DNA from: Brooklawnia cerclae
GTDB taxonomy: Bacteria; Actinomycetota; Actinomycetes; Propionibacteriales; Propionibacteriaceae
Assembly (NCBI RefSeq): GCF_011758645.1
Contig: NZ_JAAMOZ010000003.1
Location: forward strand, 1 to 64,000
Length of the DNA: 64,000 nt
Direction of reading: 5' to 3'
The notes beneath the pieces are model-generated. The model ran no database searches, was not told the DNA's origin, and worked only from the letters and a program-made list of their open reading frames with translations. Position numbers and translations under genes: made by a program. Shown here in pieces: positions 62,534 through 64,000 of this stretch (position 1 is its first letter; each line of letters opens with the position of its first letter).

Positions 62534-62667
62534 GTCGCTCCTTCGGTCGGGCACTGACCAAGCCTAGTTCCCAGGGGCCCGTAAACTGGGCCGGCCAGTC
62601 TTGCGTCCCACAAGCTTTCGCAGGTGCGGGTTTGCGGTTGCTGCGTGAGGGGATTGCAGACAGGGTG

Positions 62668-62705
62668 TCGATAGCGCTAACATCTCTTTGTGTTAGCGCT
62701 ATCGA
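62668..62705. promoter_or_regulatory. Perfect double LacI-type operator
   Basis: TCGATAGCGCTAACA (62668-62682) and its exact complement TGTTAGCGCTATCGA (62691-62705) are separated by 8 nt. Each arm contains AGCGCT flanked by A/T, itself a typical LacI-family palindrome, so two repressor dimers could bind side by side. It lies between deoC-lacI and the transporter gene and is placed to control both. Confidence 0.75.
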
Positions 62706-62746
62706 CGATGTGGCGCTTACGGTCATACAGAGCAACGGAGCTAATC

Positions 62747-64000
62747 ATGACTGACATACAGACTTCGCTTCCGGACGATGCCGCTCAGGCGCCACTGAAG
62801 AACACCAGACGAGCGGCGATCGGCGCTGCGGTCGGAAGTGCCATCGAGTGGTACGACTACAGCCTGTACGGGGCGGCCGCCGCACTTATTTTTAACCACC
62901 AGTTCTTTGGCACTGGGTCTCAAGTAGGTGGCCTGCTTGCCGCCTTCGCGACGTTCGCGGTCGGATACCTCGCACGGCCGCTGGGCGGAATATTCTTCGG
63001 GCATCTCGGTGACAAGGTCGGCCGAAAGCCGGTCATGGTCCTCACGCTGGTCCTGATGGGTCTGTCAACGACGCTGGTCGGTTTCCTCCCCACGTATGCC
63101 ACGGTGGGCGCGGTGGCTCCCGTCCTGCTCATCTCGCTCCGCATTCTTCAGGGGCTAGGCGCAGGTGCCGAATATGCGGGAGCGGTGACCCTGTCGTCGG
63201 AGTCCGCGCCTGCCCGGCACAGAGGTTGGTACGCGTCGTGGTCGCCAGCAGGTGTCTGGATCGGCTCGGCCATCGGGTTGTTCGCATTCCGTGTCTCACT
63301 GTCCCTTACGGGTGACAAGTTCGAGGTCTGGGGCTGGCGCATCCCGTTCCTGGTTTCCGCGCTGCTCCTTGTTGTTGCCTTCCTCATCCGGGAGCATGTC
63401 CAGGAGACCAAGGCGTTCGAAGAGGTCAAGAAGGCTCGTGAGGAAGGAACGACGCAGGACAATGTTCCGCTCGTGAGCCTGCTCCGGTCTGAGAAGAGGC
63501 GCTTGTTCACCGCTCTGGGAACGAACTTCATCCTGACCGGCTATTCCTATATCTCCCAGACGTGGATCCTCAGCTACCTCACGAACGACATCAAGATGGC
63601 GGCGGGGATATCGCTAGTGATCCAGGCTGTACTTCTTACTGTTGGAGCGGTGACGGTGCTGTGCTTCGGACGAGTCAGCGACACGTTCGGGCGTCGGCGT
63701 CTCTTCTTGTGGGCGGCTGGTCTGGGAGTGCTGTGGCCGTTCCCAGTCTTTGCGATCATCGATCTGAAAAACCCTGTGCTGACGACTTTGGCCCTTCTGG
63801 TTTGCTTTGCTGGATCGGTCGCCGCAACATACGCGGCGCAGGCGGCCATGCTGCCGGAACTGTTCCCCTCGGCTCTGCGGTACTCGGGCATCGCCTTCGC
63901 ACGAGAGGTGTCCGGCGCCTTGCTGGGTGGCACAACTCCCCTTATCGCCACCGCTCTTCTGGCCTGGGCCGGGCACTGGTGGCCCGTCGCGACGTGGATG
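62747..64000 (+). CDS. MHS-type (ProP/KgtP-like) MFS transporter, 3'-truncated by the window edge
   Basis: 418 residues are in the window and the frame is still open. Metabolite:H+ symporter marks: AAIGAAVGSAIEWYDYSLYGAAAALIF in helix 1, ARPLGGIFFGHLGDKVGRKPVMVLTL (the 2/3 loop), RILQGLGAGAEYAGAVTLSSESAP in helix 4, and the 8/9 loop FGRVSDTFGRRRL. The substrate is not visible; with DeoC and a LacI regulator sharing its operator, a sugar-derived acid, nucleoside or deoxyribose is plausible. ACGGAG precedes ATG 62747. Base composition is distinctly less GC-rich than the rest of the window (for example CTTATTTTTAACCACCAG), suggesting recent acquisition. Confidence 0.88.
   Translation, partial: MTDIQTSLPDDAAQAPLKNTRRAAIGAAVGSAIEWYDYSLYGAAAALIFNHQFFGTGSQVGGLLAAFATFAVGYLARPLGGIFFGHLGDKVGRKPVMVLTLVLMGLSTTLVGFLPTYATVGAVAPVLLISLRILQGLGAGAEYAGAVTLSSESAPARHRGWYASWSPAGVWIGSAIGLFAFRVSLSLTGDKFEVWGWRIPFLVSALLLVVAFLIREHVQETKAFEEVKKAREEGTTQDNVPLVSLLRSEKRRLFTALGTNFILTGYSYISQTWILSYLTNDIKMAAGISLVIQAVLLTVGAVTVLCFGRVSDTFGRRRLFLWAAGLGVLWPFPVFAIIDLKNPVLTTLALLVCFAGSVAATYAAQAAMLPELFPSALRYSGIAFAREVSGALLGGTTPLIATALLAWAGHWWPVATWM

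Overview
The window is high-GC actinobacterial DNA, and its gene content points to the family Propionibacteriaceae. Pointers are a CbiE-CbiG-CbiH triple fusion of the kind known from Propionibacterium freudenreichii, a large cobalamin locus behind an adenosylcobalamin riboswitch, a succinyl/propionyl-type CoA-transferase, pyruvate phosphate dikinase with its regulator, and a polyphosphate glucokinase. At least a dozen genes have a TAnnnT -10 box only 6-7 nt before ATG or GTG, which predicts leaderless mRNAs and was used here to choose starts. Species cannot be named from sequence alone.

Layout. 1-7.3 kb: truncated SanA/YdcF protein, UDP-glucose dehydrogenase, an unusual arginyl-tRNA synthetase, polyphosphate glucokinase, a CPBP protease, an unknown protein and GalE. 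7.3-13.4 kb: two bacterial PH-domain membrane proteins, a DUF1707/LiaF-like protein, thiol peroxidase, a membrane protein/XRE pair under a tandem operator, and an Nramp-related transporter lacking the DPGN motif. 13.2-15.8 kb: integrase remnant beside tRNA-Gly(CCC), a PemK/MazF-like protein without antitoxin, a membrane protein and a HAD phosphatase. 16-27 kb: CoA-transferase, DUF1015 protein, LppX-like lipoprotein, RsmC/RlmG-like methyltransferase, YwaF, GPP34, then PPDK regulator and PPDK.

27.4-42.3 kb holds the corrinoid block. A B12 riboswitch precedes cobO, a cobB-cobC fusion, cbiB, cbiP, cobI, cobM, cbiEGH and a CbiX-SirC fusion, nearly all with overlapping stop/start codons. A second, opposite block carries cobK-cbiT-cbiC and a DMT-type transporter. 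Together they cover most of the route from precorrin-2 to the nucleotide loop precursor; cbiD, cobU, cobS, cobT and the uroporphyrinogen methyltransferase are not here.

42.6-58 kb: orphan MetQ lipoprotein, then a six-gene envelope cluster: FHA/zinc-ribbon protein, a 2023-residue Ig/FN3 surface protein, MoxR ATPase, DUF58, a transglutaminase-fold protein lacking its catalytic Cys and His, and RDD-FHA. It resembles the bifidobacterial PFNA cluster but has no kinase or phosphatase beside it. 58-64 kb: Dcd, a beta-lactamase-fold hydrolase, a membrane protein, and deoC-lacI divergent from an MHS-type MFS transporter across a perfect LacI-type operator.

Three repeat families run through the window. 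(i) About 110-bp elements with 19-bp terminal inverted repeats at 15888, 27011 (plus a decayed neighbour at 27157) and 58080. (ii) TTCGACAGGCTCA-type repeats, both intergenic (1985-2182) and inside the cobB-cobC coding sequence (29797-30090). (iii) CCCGCGTGAGG-type arrays near 6.1, 13.8 and 21.0 kb.
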